A stretch of DNA of 64,000 bases from UBA4732 sp963823075 (GCA_963823075.1 CAWGKE010000001.1:2232001-2296000); one strand, 5' to 3'. Positions 43,685 to 53,558 are shown, numbered from the stretch's first letter. Notes: generated from the letters alone by a model not told the origin. Translations and numbers: made by a program.

Positions 43685-44647
43685 CAGGCTCTCCGAAAAG
43701 AAACCTCGAGAAATCAGGCGGCCTGCTTATCCTTTTTAGGATACTTGAACGGCGTCTGTCGATTATCAGGATCGCGCTTCAGACGGCGAACCATCCGTTG
43801 AATGGCGCTGAACTGAATCCAGGTCTCGCTGGAGGAAGTCCGCCGTTCGTAGTCCTTGCTCAGACGCCGACAGCGCCCGTGGCACGCATGGGCTTGCTCC
43901 ACCACCCAGCGGATCTTCAGCGGCTTGAAACGCTGTCTCGGCGGCCGCCTTCATCGAGATTTCGATCTCGTAAGGGACGTGGCTGTCTCGCGTAGCCACG
44001 CTTGGAGCGTCTTGTTGTTGTACTTGTTGTCCGCGAAGATCTTCTGGAGCCTCGGGTATTTCTCCGGCTGTCACTTTCGCCAGCACCAACGAGGCATGCG
44101 TCCCGTCGTCGAGATTAGCCGCCGTCACCACCACCGCCACCGCCGCAGCAGCAACCCCAACGTATCCACCAGGATGTGACGCTTGCGTCCCTTGATCTTC
44201 TTGCCCCCGTCGTAGCCGACGCAGCCGCCCATCTCGGTGCTCTTGACCGTCTGGGTGTCGATGCAGGCGGCGCTGGGCGTCTCTCCCGGCCGCTGCGGAT
44301 CTGGCCCCGAAGGGAGTCGAGGATTCGCTGCCAGGCGCCATCGTTCTGCCAGGCGACGAAGTAGTCCCAGACCGTGCTCTTGGGTGCGAGATCGTGGGGC
44401 AGATCGTCCCACTGACAGCCCGTACGGGCCTGATACATCAGCGTGTTGACCACCTCCCGCAGATCGACGGTGCGCGGTCTTCCACCCGGCTTGGCCGCCG
44501 GAAGCAAACCCCGGATCAGTTCCCACTGCTGGTCCGTCAGGTCCGATCGGTACGCCTTGCGCATGGCGCCCTCCGTGACTGGGTTCCTTGTTCCATCCTC
44601 CCTTCGTTTCTATAACTTGCGGGAACCTTGGCTTCCCGGAGAGCCTG
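43685..44647 (-). mobile_element. IS5-type insertion sequence, 963 bp, transposase degraded
   Basis: Ends begin CAGGCTCTCCGAAAAG (left) and CAGGCTCTCCGGGAAG (right, reverse-complemented), and TAA is duplicated at both sides (43682-43684 and 44648-44650). Size, ends and TNA duplication fit the IS5 group (IS1031/IS427-like). The single transposase gene is broken by several frameshifts. Insertion occurred exactly at the YjbQ stop codon. Confidence 0.85.
43714..44564 (-). pseudogene. IS5 family transposase, multiple frameshifts
   Basis: From 44564 the first frame reads MRKAYRSDLTDQQWELIRGL to LRGQIRSGRERR. The next piece (SAACIDTQTVKSTEMGGCVG, YDGGKKIKGRKRHILVDTLG, with the first catalytic Asp) is in a second frame. 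VTAANLDDGTHASLVLAKVT is in a third. The C-terminus (QAHACHGRCRRLSKDYERRT, ending KKDKQAA) lies at 43714-43905. At least three indels separate them. All expected parts of an IS1031-type transposase are present in order, so it was recently intact or is mis-assembled. Confidence 0.8.
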
Positions 44648-44650
44648 TAA

Positions 44651-44962
44651 GTCGATTTCCAGCGTGCGGTCAAGACGATCGCCGCCTGGTGCTGGAGCAA
44701 CTGCCACCGGCCGATGGCGGAGCAACACGAGGCATTGAGCCAGAAGCTGCGCGGGCACTATGGGTACTACGGGATCACCGGGAACTACCGCGCCCTGGTG
44801 CGTCTGTGGCGTGCCGTGCAGCGTCTCTGGCGGAGGTGGTTGTCCCGCCGTTCGTGGGGGGGCCGCCTCACGTGGGCGCTGTATCGGATGCTGGCGGAGC
44901 GCTGGCCGCTGCCGCCGCCGATCGTCGTCCATTCGGTGTACCGGAACGCTGCGAACCCGTGA
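44651..44962 (+). pseudogene. C-terminal fragment of a group II intron reverse transcriptase
   Basis: An open frame reading FQRAVKTIAAWCWSNCHRP then LRGHYGYYGITGNYRALVRL and PPIVVHSVYRNAANP, ending at 44962. This is the maturase/C-terminal end of a bacterial group II intron-encoded protein. The polymerase domain is missing: the fragment begins directly at the IS5 right end, and the joined ancestral sequence would already abut the YjbQ stop, so the intron was truncated before the insertion. Confidence 0.8.
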
Positions 44963-45045
44963 CCTGACGAGCCGGATGCCTGAATTGGGCACGTCCGGAT
45001 CTGTGGGAGGCGGCGGGGGAAACCCCGCCGCCGACCCGGCATTCA
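44963..45045 (+). ncRNA. group II intron 3' end, domain V/VI remnant
   Basis: Directly after the reverse transcriptase fragment comes GAGCCGGATGCCTGAATTGG then GCACGTCCGGATCTGTGGGA, matching the domain V stem pattern (GAGCCGxATG...CACGTxCGGxTCTG). A GC-rich stem (GGCGGCGGGG...CCCCGCCGCC) follows, as in domain VI or the exon junction. With the 5' part lost it cannot splice. Confidence 0.65.
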
Positions 45046-45518
45046 TATTATCGCTCCGCAAAGGTGAATTTGCGTCCTTTTCTCATTTCGCCCCATTCTA
45101 CGCCAGCAGCGCCTTGCACTCCAGTTCTTCGCACCAAACCGTTCCAAGGTCGGAAAAGCGAGGTCGGGAGTCGTTGCCGATCCGTAACGACTCCCGACTT
45201 GCTTCGTCGAAAACCTACCTGTCGGCGGGACCGGATGCCCGTCGCCGAGTACGCCCTCTTGCCGGGACCCGGCCCGCGCAACGCTGGCGGGTTGGCGGGC
45301 GAAACGCAAACCTTTGGGGTGACGACACATTCATCCGCCAACGTCCGGTCTTGGCGGGCGAATCCTGGCGGAAGATCCGGCCGGAAGCGGCCCATGAGCG
45401 CCACGACGCCCGCGCCCGCGGCAGGTTGCCAGCGCTTCCTGGGCCGGCCGTTCCGTCTGCATCAGATTCCGGAGCGTGAGCGCCTGTTGCGCTGCAGGGC
45501 GCGCGACACGGTCTGTCG
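45046..45518. other. intergenic debris between dead mobile elements
   Basis: 473 bases with no convincing gene. The only structure seen is a hairpin with arms GTCGGGAGTCGTT (45163-45175) and AACGACTCCCGAC (45186-45198). Confidence 0.4.
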
Positions 45519-47292
45519 CTATCCGACGCGGCGGTAGGGTCGTTGGCCGGACGCGGCTTCTTGCCGGCGTTGCCAGAACGCTTCCAGCGGCTGCCATCGC
45601 TCAGGTGTCGGCCCGCAGTTGCAGCACGGCTTCGCTCCCTTCCTCCGACCAGAACTTCTCCGTCCCCTTGACCGATGGTTGATCTGCTTGACCACCGACT
45701 CCACGTGGCTGCTGCTGATGGGAAGCCCCTGCCGCCGGTACTCGTCATAACGCATCTTGTCTGCGTGGTTGTGCAGGTAGCGCCGTCTTGTCCACGACGT
45801 GGGCAGGGTTCGTTTCCGCTTCGTCCTTCCGTCGGCAGAGCCCAGTTCGGCCTGGCGGACGTGCAGGGCGGCGATGACCTCCGCTCGCCTGCCCTTGCCA
45901 CACCCAGCCGATCCACTGCTGGTACACGGCCCAACCCGCCGCGAAGCGTCCCCCGCCATCGCCGCCGCGAACACGTAGGACAACGCATGGATGAAGTCCA
46001 GGATGGGCACGAAGGACCCGAAGAAGCGACGCCGCAGTGTCCAGTTGTTCGCCGAACCGTCGCCCACGAAGGCCTTCCGCGCCGCCCCCTGGAACCCCAA
46101 CGCCCACGCCGCCTGCGCCAAAAGCAACGCGAACGTCGGCCAGATCTGACGCGAGGCGACGACGCGTCGCTGCTCCACCGACGGGGGCTGATAGGTCGCC
46201 TCCGCCTGCAACGGCTTCGGCCCCCGCTTCCGGTTCGCGCGGCCTCGCGTTACGGCGTCCTCCCCTTCCCGGACGCGCTCCCTTCAGCTCCCGCACCAAC
46301 TTCGGGATGCGGACCACGTCGAGGAAGGACGCCGGAATCGCCGGACAGGGATCCGTGTCCGCCCGCCTCGCTCCGCATCGTCAGCAGCAGCCCGATTTTG
46401 TCTTCCCGCCAGTGACCCGACCGGCTGGCCGCGGCGGCTTCCTCCACCCACTCCTCGGCCTCCGGGGAAGCCGCCTCGACCGCAACCGGCAGAGACGCGA
46501 CGGACGACGGCGGCGCCGCGTCGGCCCGCTTCGTATCGCGGATTTGCAATCGGCCGCCGTCCGCCATCACCACGGCCAACTCCGGCGCCGCCACGCCCGC
46601 AGGGACGGCGAACTTCTCGACCAGCGGCAAGGCCGCGAACGCCGCCGTCTCGGCGTCGCGCTCGGCCGACGCGTTCGGCGCCGATGCGTCGGGTGACCCG
46701 TTCGACCTGTTTCTCCGGGACCGGCCAATCGGCCAACCGGTCCAACAGCATGCTGCCCTCGGCGAAGGAGCGGCTGGCCGTCCCGGCATAGGTGATCTTG
46801 GCCAGCAGCGCCGGACTGGTTTCGCCCTGATCAATGCCGAGGCTCTTGGACTGAGGGAAAAAAAGCCCGCCGACAGCGGTTGCAGCCGCCTTCCGGCTCG
46901 GACCACTCGGCTTCGCCGGCCCGCGTCTTGAGGATGCGGGGATTAGCGTCGGCACAGGGCAACGGGGCGTGGCAGCCCGGACAGGTGCGGAAGGCCTCGG
47001 GCCGCTCGCCGGCCGCGGCCTGCTTGGTCAGGGTCACATCGAGCATCTTCTCGGTGAGCATCTCGCGGATTTCGAGGAACACGTCTTCGATCTGGGTGAG
47101 TTTGGTCCCCCAGGCCGGTCCTTGGGGGCCGTACAGCTTCTCGACGAGGTTTTTGGCGACGCCCTCGACGTATGATCGCAGTTCTTCCACCTGTCGGAGT
47201 GCGCTTCTTGCCTCGCGCCATCCCCGGCCCCTTTCGGAACTTGGGTCAAAAGAGGAAACGGACTTGTCCCAGCCAATGTACGACTCGTCCAC
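45519..47292 (-). pseudogene. degenerate transposase, ISKra4-like
   Basis: Pieces of one long transposase can be followed on the minus strand in shifting frames. From 47292 there is a helical N-terminus and a zinc ribbon (FRTCPGCHAPLPCADANPRI, GGCNRCRRAFFP), then LGIDQGETSPALLAKITYAG, LAVVMADGGRLQIRDTKRAD, AFVGDGSANNWTLRRRFFGS and GLPISSSHVESVVKQINHRS, with the end at 45519. The zinc ribbon, DGG and DGS catalytic regions and SSHVESVVKQ are in the order expected for ISKra4-like or related elements. At least four frame changes make it non-functional. Ends were not found. Confidence 0.6.
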
Positions 47293-47416
47293 GCCAGCTG
47301 CAAACCGTGTCGTGCGCCCTGCTGCTGCGTAACCCGGCGCTTTAACCTTGGCGGCCGCGGCGGCGATCCGTTACGATGAATTATCGTCGCCCGCCCCACA
47401 CCCGGAGTTTCCTCCC

Positions 47417-48715
47417 ATGACGAGGCGGATCGTCCCTTTCATCCTCGGCGTGGCTTTCCTGGCGCCCGTCCCGCTTCGCGCCGCCGAGGCGAAGCCCGCG
47501 GGAGAGAAGTACGCCTTCCTGGTCGGCTGCGGCCATTACGCCGCGGGACTCATCCCCGACCTGGACTGCACCGTCGAGGACGTCACCGACTTCGCCGCCG
47601 TGCTGCGCCAGACGGGCTGGTCGGACGACCACATCGTCCTCATGCACGACCGCGGGCCGGCCCGCTTCCGGCCGGAGAAGGAAAAGATCCTCCAGGAGTT
47701 GAAAACCCAGCTGTCGAGCCTCAAAGCCGACGATTTCGCCGTGGTGGCGCTGTCCGGCCACGGCATGAGGCTGCGCGACGACGACCACGGCTACTTCTGC
47801 CCGGCCGACGCCCGGCCCGACGACAAAGACTCGCTCCTGTCGCTGACCGACGTGTACGACCTGCTGAACGCGTGCCCGGCGCGGCGGAAGTTCCTGGTGG
47901 TCAACGCCTGCCGCTGCGACTCGCTGCCCGGCCCCGGCCTGCTGGGGCTGGAGAACCTGCTGCAAAAGCGGGAGGACGTGCCCAAGGGGGTCGCCGTGCT
48001 GTTCAGCTGCGCGGCCGGCCAGCCGAGCTGGGGCGACGGACATCTGGGACATAGCGTATTCTTTCACTATCTCATCCAGGGCTGGGAGGGCGACGCGAAC
48101 GCCAAGGGGTCCGTGACGCTGGACGATCTGGTCGGCTACGTGCGGCGGCAGACGAAGGAGTACGTACGGACGAAGATGGACGCGGACCAGGCGCCGGTGT
48201 TCACGGGCGAGGGGGCCGGCGCGTGGGTGCTGGCCGACGGCGGCTGGTCGGCCGACGCGGAGGCGAAGGCCGTGGCGGCGGTGGAGCGGCTGGGCGGCAC
48301 GGTGACGCGCGACGAGGAGCGGCCGGGCAAGCCGGTGGTGGAGGTCCACCTGGGTTTCAGCCAGGCCGCCGACGCCGACCTGAAAGAACTGGCCGCGCTG
48401 AAACGGCTGCAGGTGCTGGCGCTGCCGTACACGCCGGTGACGGACGCCGGCCTGAAGGAGCTGGCGGCGCTGCCGAGCCTGCGGAAGCTGTACCTGAACG
48501 ACACCGGCGTGACGGACGCGGGCATGAAGCAGGTCGCCCGGCTGCGCGGCTTGCAGGCGCTGTACCTCGGCGACACCAAGGTGACGGACGTCGGCCTGAA
48601 GGACCTGACGGCGCTGAAGGGGCTGGCGGCGCTCAAGGTGCATTCCACGTCGGTGACGGCCGCGGGCGTGAAGGAACTGAAGGCGGCCCTGCCGGCGCTG
48701 GACGTCGATTATTGA
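47417..48715 (+). CDS. exported caspase-like (C14) protease with leucine-rich repeats
   Basis: 432 residues. A signal peptide (IVPFILGVAFLAPVPLRAA) is followed by a caspase-fold domain (about 30-265) with the His of VVALSGHGMRLRDDDHG (about 116) and the Cys of FLVVNACRCDSLPG (about 160), the expected catalytic dyad. From about 310 to the end are leucine-rich repeats of the planctomycete type (VTDAGLKELAALPSLRKLYL, VTDAGMKQVARLRGLQALYL, VTDVGLKDLTALKGLAALKV). By family the protease would cut after Arg/Lys or Asp; the repeats likely choose partners. A palindrome begins 4 bases after the stop. Confidence 0.85.
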   Translation: MTRRIVPFILGVAFLAPVPLRAAEAKPAGEKYAFLVGCGHYAAGLIPDLDCTVEDVTDFAAVLRQTGWSDDHIVLMHDRGPARFRPEKEKILQELKTQLSSLKADDFAVVALSGHGMRLRDDDHGYFCPADARPDDKDSLLSLTDVYDLLNACPARRKFLVVNACRCDSLPGPGLLGLENLLQKREDVPKGVAVLFSCAAGQPSWGDGHLGHSVFFHYLIQGWEGDANAKGSVTLDDLVGYVRRQTKEYVRTKMDADQAPVFTGEGAGAWVLADGGWSADAEAKAVAAVERLGGTVTRDEERPGKPVVEVHLGFSQAADADLKELAALKRLQVLALPYTPVTDAGLKELAALPSLRKLYLNDTGVTDAGMKQVARLRGLQALYLGDTKVTDVGLKDLTALKGLAALKVHSTSVTAAGVKELKAALPALDVDY

Positions 48716-48719
48716 CATT

Positions 48720-48786
48720 GGCGAGCGGCGCGGCGTCAGCCCGCCGGTGGTGCTTTCACCGGCGGGCTGACGCCGCGCCGCTCGCC
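48720..48786. repeat. 67-bp palindrome, family C copy 2
   Basis: Same 29-base arms as 23488-23554 with a different loop. It lies between convergent genes and extends into the acetyltransferase frame on the minus strand, encoding that protein's last residues (GERRGVSPPVKAPPAG). Confidence 0.88.
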
Positions 48787-49188
48787 ATCCCTCTTCGGGA
48801 TGACCCAGCAGGAATCGTGCGGAGTCATGCCGATGTGCGGGTAGTATTCCCGCGCCGCGGGCGCCGCCAGCAAGATCAGCGTGGTGTGCAGCCCCGCCGC
48901 CTCATGGGTGCGGCGGATCAGCTCGCGGCCGACGCCCTGCCGCTGGTGCGCCCGGTCCACGGCGAGATCGGACAGGTACGTACAGTAGGCGAAATCGGTG
49001 AGCGCCCGCGAAACGCCGATCAGCCGGCCGTCGAGGCGGGCCGTCACGGTCACGTCGGCGTTGGCCAGCATGGCTCGAATGACTTCCGCGTCCTGCACGG
49101 GACGCCGCTCGGCCAGCGTGGACCGGACGAGGACGTCGATGAACTCGGCGGGGGAGAGGTGGGGTTCGGTTTGATAGGTCGGATTCAC
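48736..49188 (-). CDS. GNAT family acetyltransferase with repeat-encoded tail
   Basis: 150 residues from GTG 49188 behind AGGAGAAG. The core shows YCTYLSDLAVDRAHQRQGVG then RELIRRTHEAAG, the acetyl-CoA binding loop, and AREYYPHIGMTPHDSCWVIP. The last 16 or so residues come from the family C palindrome, which has replaced the original stop. The start codon lies one base from the stop of the upstream TMTC-like gene, so the two are co-transcribed and probably translationally coupled. Confidence 0.8.
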   Translation of the reverse strand: MNPTYQTEPHLSPAEFIDVLVRSTLAERRPVQDAEVIRAMLANADVTVTARLDGRLIGVSRALTDFAYCTYLSDLAVDRAHQRQGVGRELIRRTHEAAGLHTTLILLAAPAAREYYPHIGMTPHDSCWVIPKRDGERRGVSPPVKAPPAG

Positions 49189-49189
49189 G

Positions 49190-51217
49190 TCACTTCTCCT
49201 CCCCCGGCGGTTGCGACAGCCGCCGCGCCTCCGCCTGCTCCCGGTCGCCTTCCGCCTCGTGGCCCTGCTCGATGAGGGCCTCGCCCAGGGAATAGTGGGC
49301 GTCGGCGAGGTTCGGGTTGATCGCCAGCGTCGCGCGGAACTCGGCGACGGCCCCGTCCAAGTCGTGCTGAGACAGCAGGACTCGCCCGAGATAATCGTGG
49401 GCCTCCACCGATTTCGGGTCGATCCGCAGGGCCTCCCGATAGTGCCGGACGGACCCGTCCCCGTCCCCCGAGTAGAACAACGCCGATCCAAGATCCATGT
49501 GAGCGTAGAAATAGTCCGGCTCGATGCGCACGGCGGCTTCCAGGTACTGGATCGCGTCCTTGACTTTGCCCCGATAGAAATAGGCCGCGTGTCCCGCCTC
49601 GAACTGGTACCATGCGTTCCCCGGCAGGTAAACCGCGGCCGTGCGGTACTCGTCGGCGGCCTCGTTCCAGCGGCCCTCCTTCTCCAGCATCCAGGCGAGG
49701 GTGAAATGGGACAGGGCGAAGGAGGGGTCGTATTCGATGGCCTTGCGGAAATACCCTTCCGCCTCGGGGTATTGGCCCCGGACGTAGAGGAAGTGGCCGA
49801 TGTTGTTGCAGGCCAGGTGATTCCGCGGGTTCACGTCCAGCGTGTGCCGCCATAGCGTGAGGGTGTCGTGCCAGTAGCCGACCTGCTGCCACGTCCCGGC
49901 CGCGAAGCCGGCCAGCACGACGACCGCCGCGACGGCCGACATCCACGGCCGCACCCCCGCCCGGGCCAGCCCGTCCGCCGCGCCCCACACCACGGCGATG
50001 AACAGGCCGATCAGTGGGATGTAGGTGAATCGGTCCGCCATCGCGTAATCGCCCATCACCTGAATCACGCCGATCACCGGCGCCAGCGTCCCCAAAAACC
50101 AGAACCAGCCGACGGCCAGGTAGGGCCGTCGCCGCGCCGTCGCCAGCACCACAATTGTGACGCCGAGCAGCAGCAGGCCGGCCATCGTCGCCTCAAAGAG
50201 GGATACGTTTCCTCCTCGGACCTCCTTTGGAAACGGATAGTAGGGCACGAGGCCGACCGGCCAGACCGTCTTGCCGATGTAGGCGACGTAGGAAATCACG
50301 GCGTTGCCGATGCGCACCGGCATCTCGTTCAGGGGGTTGGATTCGCCGCCCTTCTGCTGGGCGTAAATCGTGATCGCCGTGGAGGCGGCCGACAACAAGA
50401 AGAGCGGGATTTTTTCCGCGATCAGCCGCCGCCACGACACGGGGGCGGGGCGGAAGCCGGGCGCCGGCTCGCCGTCGGCCGCGGCGGCGTCGCGGCGAAC
50501 GAGCCAGGGGTAGCGCCGCAGCGGCCAGTAGTCCAGCAGGAACAGCACGCACGGCAGCGTCACCAGCATCGACTTGGCCGTCAGCCCCAGCGCGAAGGCC
50601 AGCACCACGAGCAGGTAGCGCGCCCAGTGCGGCCGCTTGGCGTACCAGACGTAAGCCGCCAGCGTTAGCATCCAGAACAGGGCGCTCAGCACGTCCTTGC
50701 GCTCCGTCACCCAGGCCACCGATTCGACGTGCAGCGGGTGCAGCGCGAACAGCCCCGCCACGACGGCGCTGCGCCCCATCCGGCCGGTCATGCGCGTCAG
50801 CACCCAAAACAGCAGAAGCGTATCCGCGATGTGCAGGATGACGTTTGTCAGATGAAAGCCGAACGGCTTTACGCCGCCCCACAGCGTCGAATCCAGTTCC
50901 AGCGACATCCAGGTCAGCGGATACCAGTTGACGGTGTCCGTGCTGGTTATCGCCCAGCGGACGCCGTCGCGGGTGAGGCCGGCCTGGACGTGGACGTTGT
51001 CGTAGACGTACTGGTCGTCGTCGTAATTGACGAAGCCGCAGTCGAAGGCCGGCCAGTAGGCGCCGACGACGGCCCAGGCCAGCAGCAGCGCCGTCAGGAT
51101 TCCGAGCGCGTAGCGGGAGGCGGCCGATCGTCGCGGGGCCGGCCCGGCGGCGGGACGGGAGGCCGCCTCGGGTTCCTGGACGGGCGACGGCGCGGACGAC
51201 AGATGCTCTTGGGTCAT
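49190..51217 (-). CDS. TMTC-like membrane glycosyltransferase with TPR repeats
   Basis: 675 residues from ATG 51217. After a Pro/Ala-rich cytoplasmic N-terminus come about ten membrane helices (RYALGILTALLLAWAVVGAY and onward). A lumenal loop holds the acidic motif FVNYDDDQYVYDN (about 63-75), characteristic of GT-C enzymes, and LFALHPLHVESVAWVTERKD. The C-terminal third is TPR repeats (RKAIEYDPSFALSHFTLAWM, AVRIEPDYFYAHMDLGSALF, LAINPNLADAHYSLGEALIE). This is the layout of TMTC-type protein O-mannosyltransferases, so transfer of a lipid-linked sugar to exported proteins is inferred. Confidence 0.82.
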   Translation of the reverse strand: MTQEHLSSAPSPVQEPEAASRPAAGPAPRRSAASRYALGILTALLLAWAVVGAYWPAFDCGFVNYDDDQYVYDNVHVQAGLTRDGVRWAITSTDTVNWYPLTWMSLELDSTLWGGVKPFGFHLTNVILHIADTLLLFWVLTRMTGRMGRSAVVAGLFALHPLHVESVAWVTERKDVLSALFWMLTLAAYVWYAKRPHWARYLLVVLAFALGLTAKSMLVTLPCVLFLLDYWPLRRYPWLVRRDAAAADGEPAPGFRPAPVSWRRLIAEKIPLFLLSAASTAITIYAQQKGGESNPLNEMPVRIGNAVISYVAYIGKTVWPVGLVPYYPFPKEVRGGNVSLFEATMAGLLLLGVTIVVLATARRRPYLAVGWFWFLGTLAPVIGVIQVMGDYAMADRFTYIPLIGLFIAVVWGAADGLARAGVRPWMSAVAAVVVLAGFAAGTWQQVGYWHDTLTLWRHTLDVNPRNHLACNNIGHFLYVRGQYPEAEGYFRKAIEYDPSFALSHFTLAWMLEKEGRWNEAADEYRTAAVYLPGNAWYQFEAGHAAYFYRGKVKDAIQYLEAAVRIEPDYFYAHMDLGSALFYSGDGDGSVRHYREALRIDPKSVEAHDYLGRVLLSQHDLDGAVAEFRATLAINPNLADAHYSLGEALIEQGHEAEGDREQAEARRLSQPPGEEK

Positions 51218-51380
51218 GAGGCGGCCGGCTGCATGGGAAGAGGGCGGGGCGCTCTGGAGATTATAGCGGACCCGGCCGCGTTCTTGGCCGGCCGTCTCCG
51301 CTTGGGGTATAAAACCTCGCACGGGATCACCGAAACCCCAGCCGGCGTTCGCCGGGGCCTTTCTTCCAGGGAGTCCACTC

Positions 51381-53558
51381 ATGCGCCGAATGTTCTGGTT
51401 GCTGCCGTTCGCCGGCCTGGCCGCCGCCGGCCTCGTCGCCGTCCTCCGCGCCACGCCGCCCGCGGCCGACGCGGTAAAGCCCGCCGAGCCGGCCCACGCC
51501 CCGGCCGTCGCCGCCGCGGCCGTCCCGTCGGAAACGTCCGTGCAGCTGTCGATCGGCCAGGTGGTCCTTTTCAGCAGCGGCGTCGGCTATTTCCAGCGCG
51601 AGGGCACAATCGACGGCGACGCCCGCGTCGATCTCAGCTTCCCCGTCTCGGACATCAACGATCTCATCAAGAGCATGGTGCTGCGCGATCTCGACGGCGG
51701 CCACGTCTCCGCCGTCAGCTACGACAGCAACGCCCCCGTCGAGAAGACGCTGGACTCCTTCGCCGTCAAGCTGGCCGGCAACCCCGGCTTCGGCCAGATC
51801 CTCAACCAGGCCCGCGGCGAGAAGGTCGAGGCCGTCTTGCAGCAGGCCAACGCCGCCCAGCCCGGCACGCTGACCGGCGCCATCCTGGGCGTCGAGACAC
51901 AGCAGCAGCCGGCCGGCAAGGACGGCGTCGTGAACGTCGAGGTGCTGAACCTGTGGTGCGCCGACGGCATGCGCTCGGTCAAACTGGCCGACGTGCAGCG
52001 GGTGCGCTTCCTGAATCCGATCATGGACAACGAGGTGCGCAAGGCGCTGGAGACGCTGACGCTCTCTCACGACACGCAGAAGAAGGCGGTGAGCCTCAAC
52101 TTCGTGGGAGAAGGCAAGCGCAACGTCCGCGTCGGCTACGTCATCGAAAATCCCATTTGGAAGACGAGCTATCGGCTCGTCTTGGGCAAGGAGAAGGAGG
52201 ACAAGCCGTTCCTGCAAGGGTGGGCCGTGGTGGAGAACGCCACCGACGAGGATTGGAAAGACGTAAGGATGGCGCTGGTGAGCGGCCGGCCGATCAGCTT
52301 CCAGATGGATCTGTATACGCCGCTATACGTCCCGCGGCCCACGGTGGTGCCCGAATTGTTCGCCTCATTGCAGCCGCGGACGTATTCCGGCGCCATGGAA
52401 GGCAAGGGCGAGTTCCTCTTCGGAGCGCGGACGCCGGAAGGAGCGGCCGCGAAGGATGAGCCGACGGCGGAGAAGACCCCGCCCCTCGCCCCGCCGTCCT
52501 CCGACTTTGGGCAGGCTTTACGCAAACACGGCCTGGCCAAGACCAAGCTAGATGATCTGGACCTTCATCAGGGCGTATCCAGCATCGCCAGCGCCACGAA
52601 GCTCGGCGACTATTTCCAGTACGCCATCGAGCATCCCGTCACACTGCCACGGCAGAAGTCGGCCCTGCTGCCCATCCTCAACAAGGACGTGGAGGGGACG
52701 CGCGTCAGCATCTATAACGAGGGCGTTCAGGCGAAATTCCCGCTGCTCGGCCTGCGCTTCAAGAACACCAGCGGCGTCCACCTGATGCAAGGGCCGATGA
52801 CCGTCTACGAGAAGAACAACTACGCCGGCGACGCCCAGATCCGCGACCTGGAGCCGAACGAGGAAACCTACGTCAGCTACGCCATCGACCTCGGCACGGA
52901 AGTCAACCCGGTCCCGCACCCGGAGGACGGCCGGCTCACCAAGGTCAAGGTGGTCAAGGGAATCCTCCAGACGATCACCCGGCAGCGCGAAACCAAGACT
53001 TACGAGATCAAAAATCGGAACGAGGACGACCGGCGCGTGGTGGTCGAGCATCCATACCGCCCCGACTTCCGGCTGGTGAGCGAGGACAAGCCGATTGAGA
53101 CGACGCGCGACGCCTATCGCTTCGAGGTCAAGGCCCCGGCCGGCAAGCTGGTGAAGCTGGACGTGGCGGAGGAGCGGGACGTGGAGAGCGCGGTGCAGCT
53201 GACCAACAGCGACGACGACGGCATCCGCTTCTTCGTGAACAGCCCCGTCAGCAGCCCCGAGGTGAAGGACGCCTTGCAGAAGGCCCTGGAGCTGAAGGCG
53301 GCCGTCAACAACGCCCAGCGCAACCTGGACGACCAGAACCGTCAGCTCAAGGACATCACGGACGACCAGGCGCGTCTGCGAGCCAACCTCAAGGAGATGC
53401 CGCCGACGGCCGCCGCCTACAAGCGCTATCTCGACAAGTTCGACGCCCAGGAAACGCAGATCGAGAAATTGCAGGAGCAGATCAAGAAGCTGCAAAGCGA
53501 CGAGGCCGCCCGGCGTGCGGCGTATGAGGAGTACCTGTCGAAGCTGGATGTGGAATGA
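51381..53558 (+). CDS. exported DUF4139-like protein
   Basis: 725 residues with a signal peptide (WLLPFAGLAAAGLVAVLRA). The beta-rich body contains VVLFSSGVGYFQREGTIDGD and VGYVIENPIWKTSYRLVLGK then WAVVENATDEDWKDVRMALV, matching DUF4139/mucoidy-inhibitor-like proteins. A coiled coil lies at about 625-720 (LKAAVNNAQRNLDDQNRQLK, AQETQIEKLQEQIKKLQSDE). No catalytic residues are known for the family. Single gene, divergent from the TMTC-like gene. Confidence 0.7.
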   Translation: MRRMFWLLPFAGLAAAGLVAVLRATPPAADAVKPAEPAHAPAVAAAAVPSETSVQLSIGQVVLFSSGVGYFQREGTIDGDARVDLSFPVSDINDLIKSMVLRDLDGGHVSAVSYDSNAPVEKTLDSFAVKLAGNPGFGQILNQARGEKVEAVLQQANAAQPGTLTGAILGVETQQQPAGKDGVVNVEVLNLWCADGMRSVKLADVQRVRFLNPIMDNEVRKALETLTLSHDTQKKAVSLNFVGEGKRNVRVGYVIENPIWKTSYRLVLGKEKEDKPFLQGWAVVENATDEDWKDVRMALVSGRPISFQMDLYTPLYVPRPTVVPELFASLQPRTYSGAMEGKGEFLFGARTPEGAAAKDEPTAEKTPPLAPPSSDFGQALRKHGLAKTKLDDLDLHQGVSSIASATKLGDYFQYAIEHPVTLPRQKSALLPILNKDVEGTRVSIYNEGVQAKFPLLGLRFKNTSGVHLMQGPMTVYEKNNYAGDAQIRDLEPNEETYVSYAIDLGTEVNPVPHPEDGRLTKVKVVKGILQTITRQRETKTYEIKNRNEDDRRVVVEHPYRPDFRLVSEDKPIETTRDAYRFEVKAPAGKLVKLDVAEERDVESAVQLTNSDDDGIRFFVNSPVSSPEVKDALQKALELKAAVNNAQRNLDDQNRQLKDITDDQARLRANLKEMPPTAAAYKRYLDKFDAQETQIEKLQEQIKKLQSDEAARRAAYEEYLSKLDVE

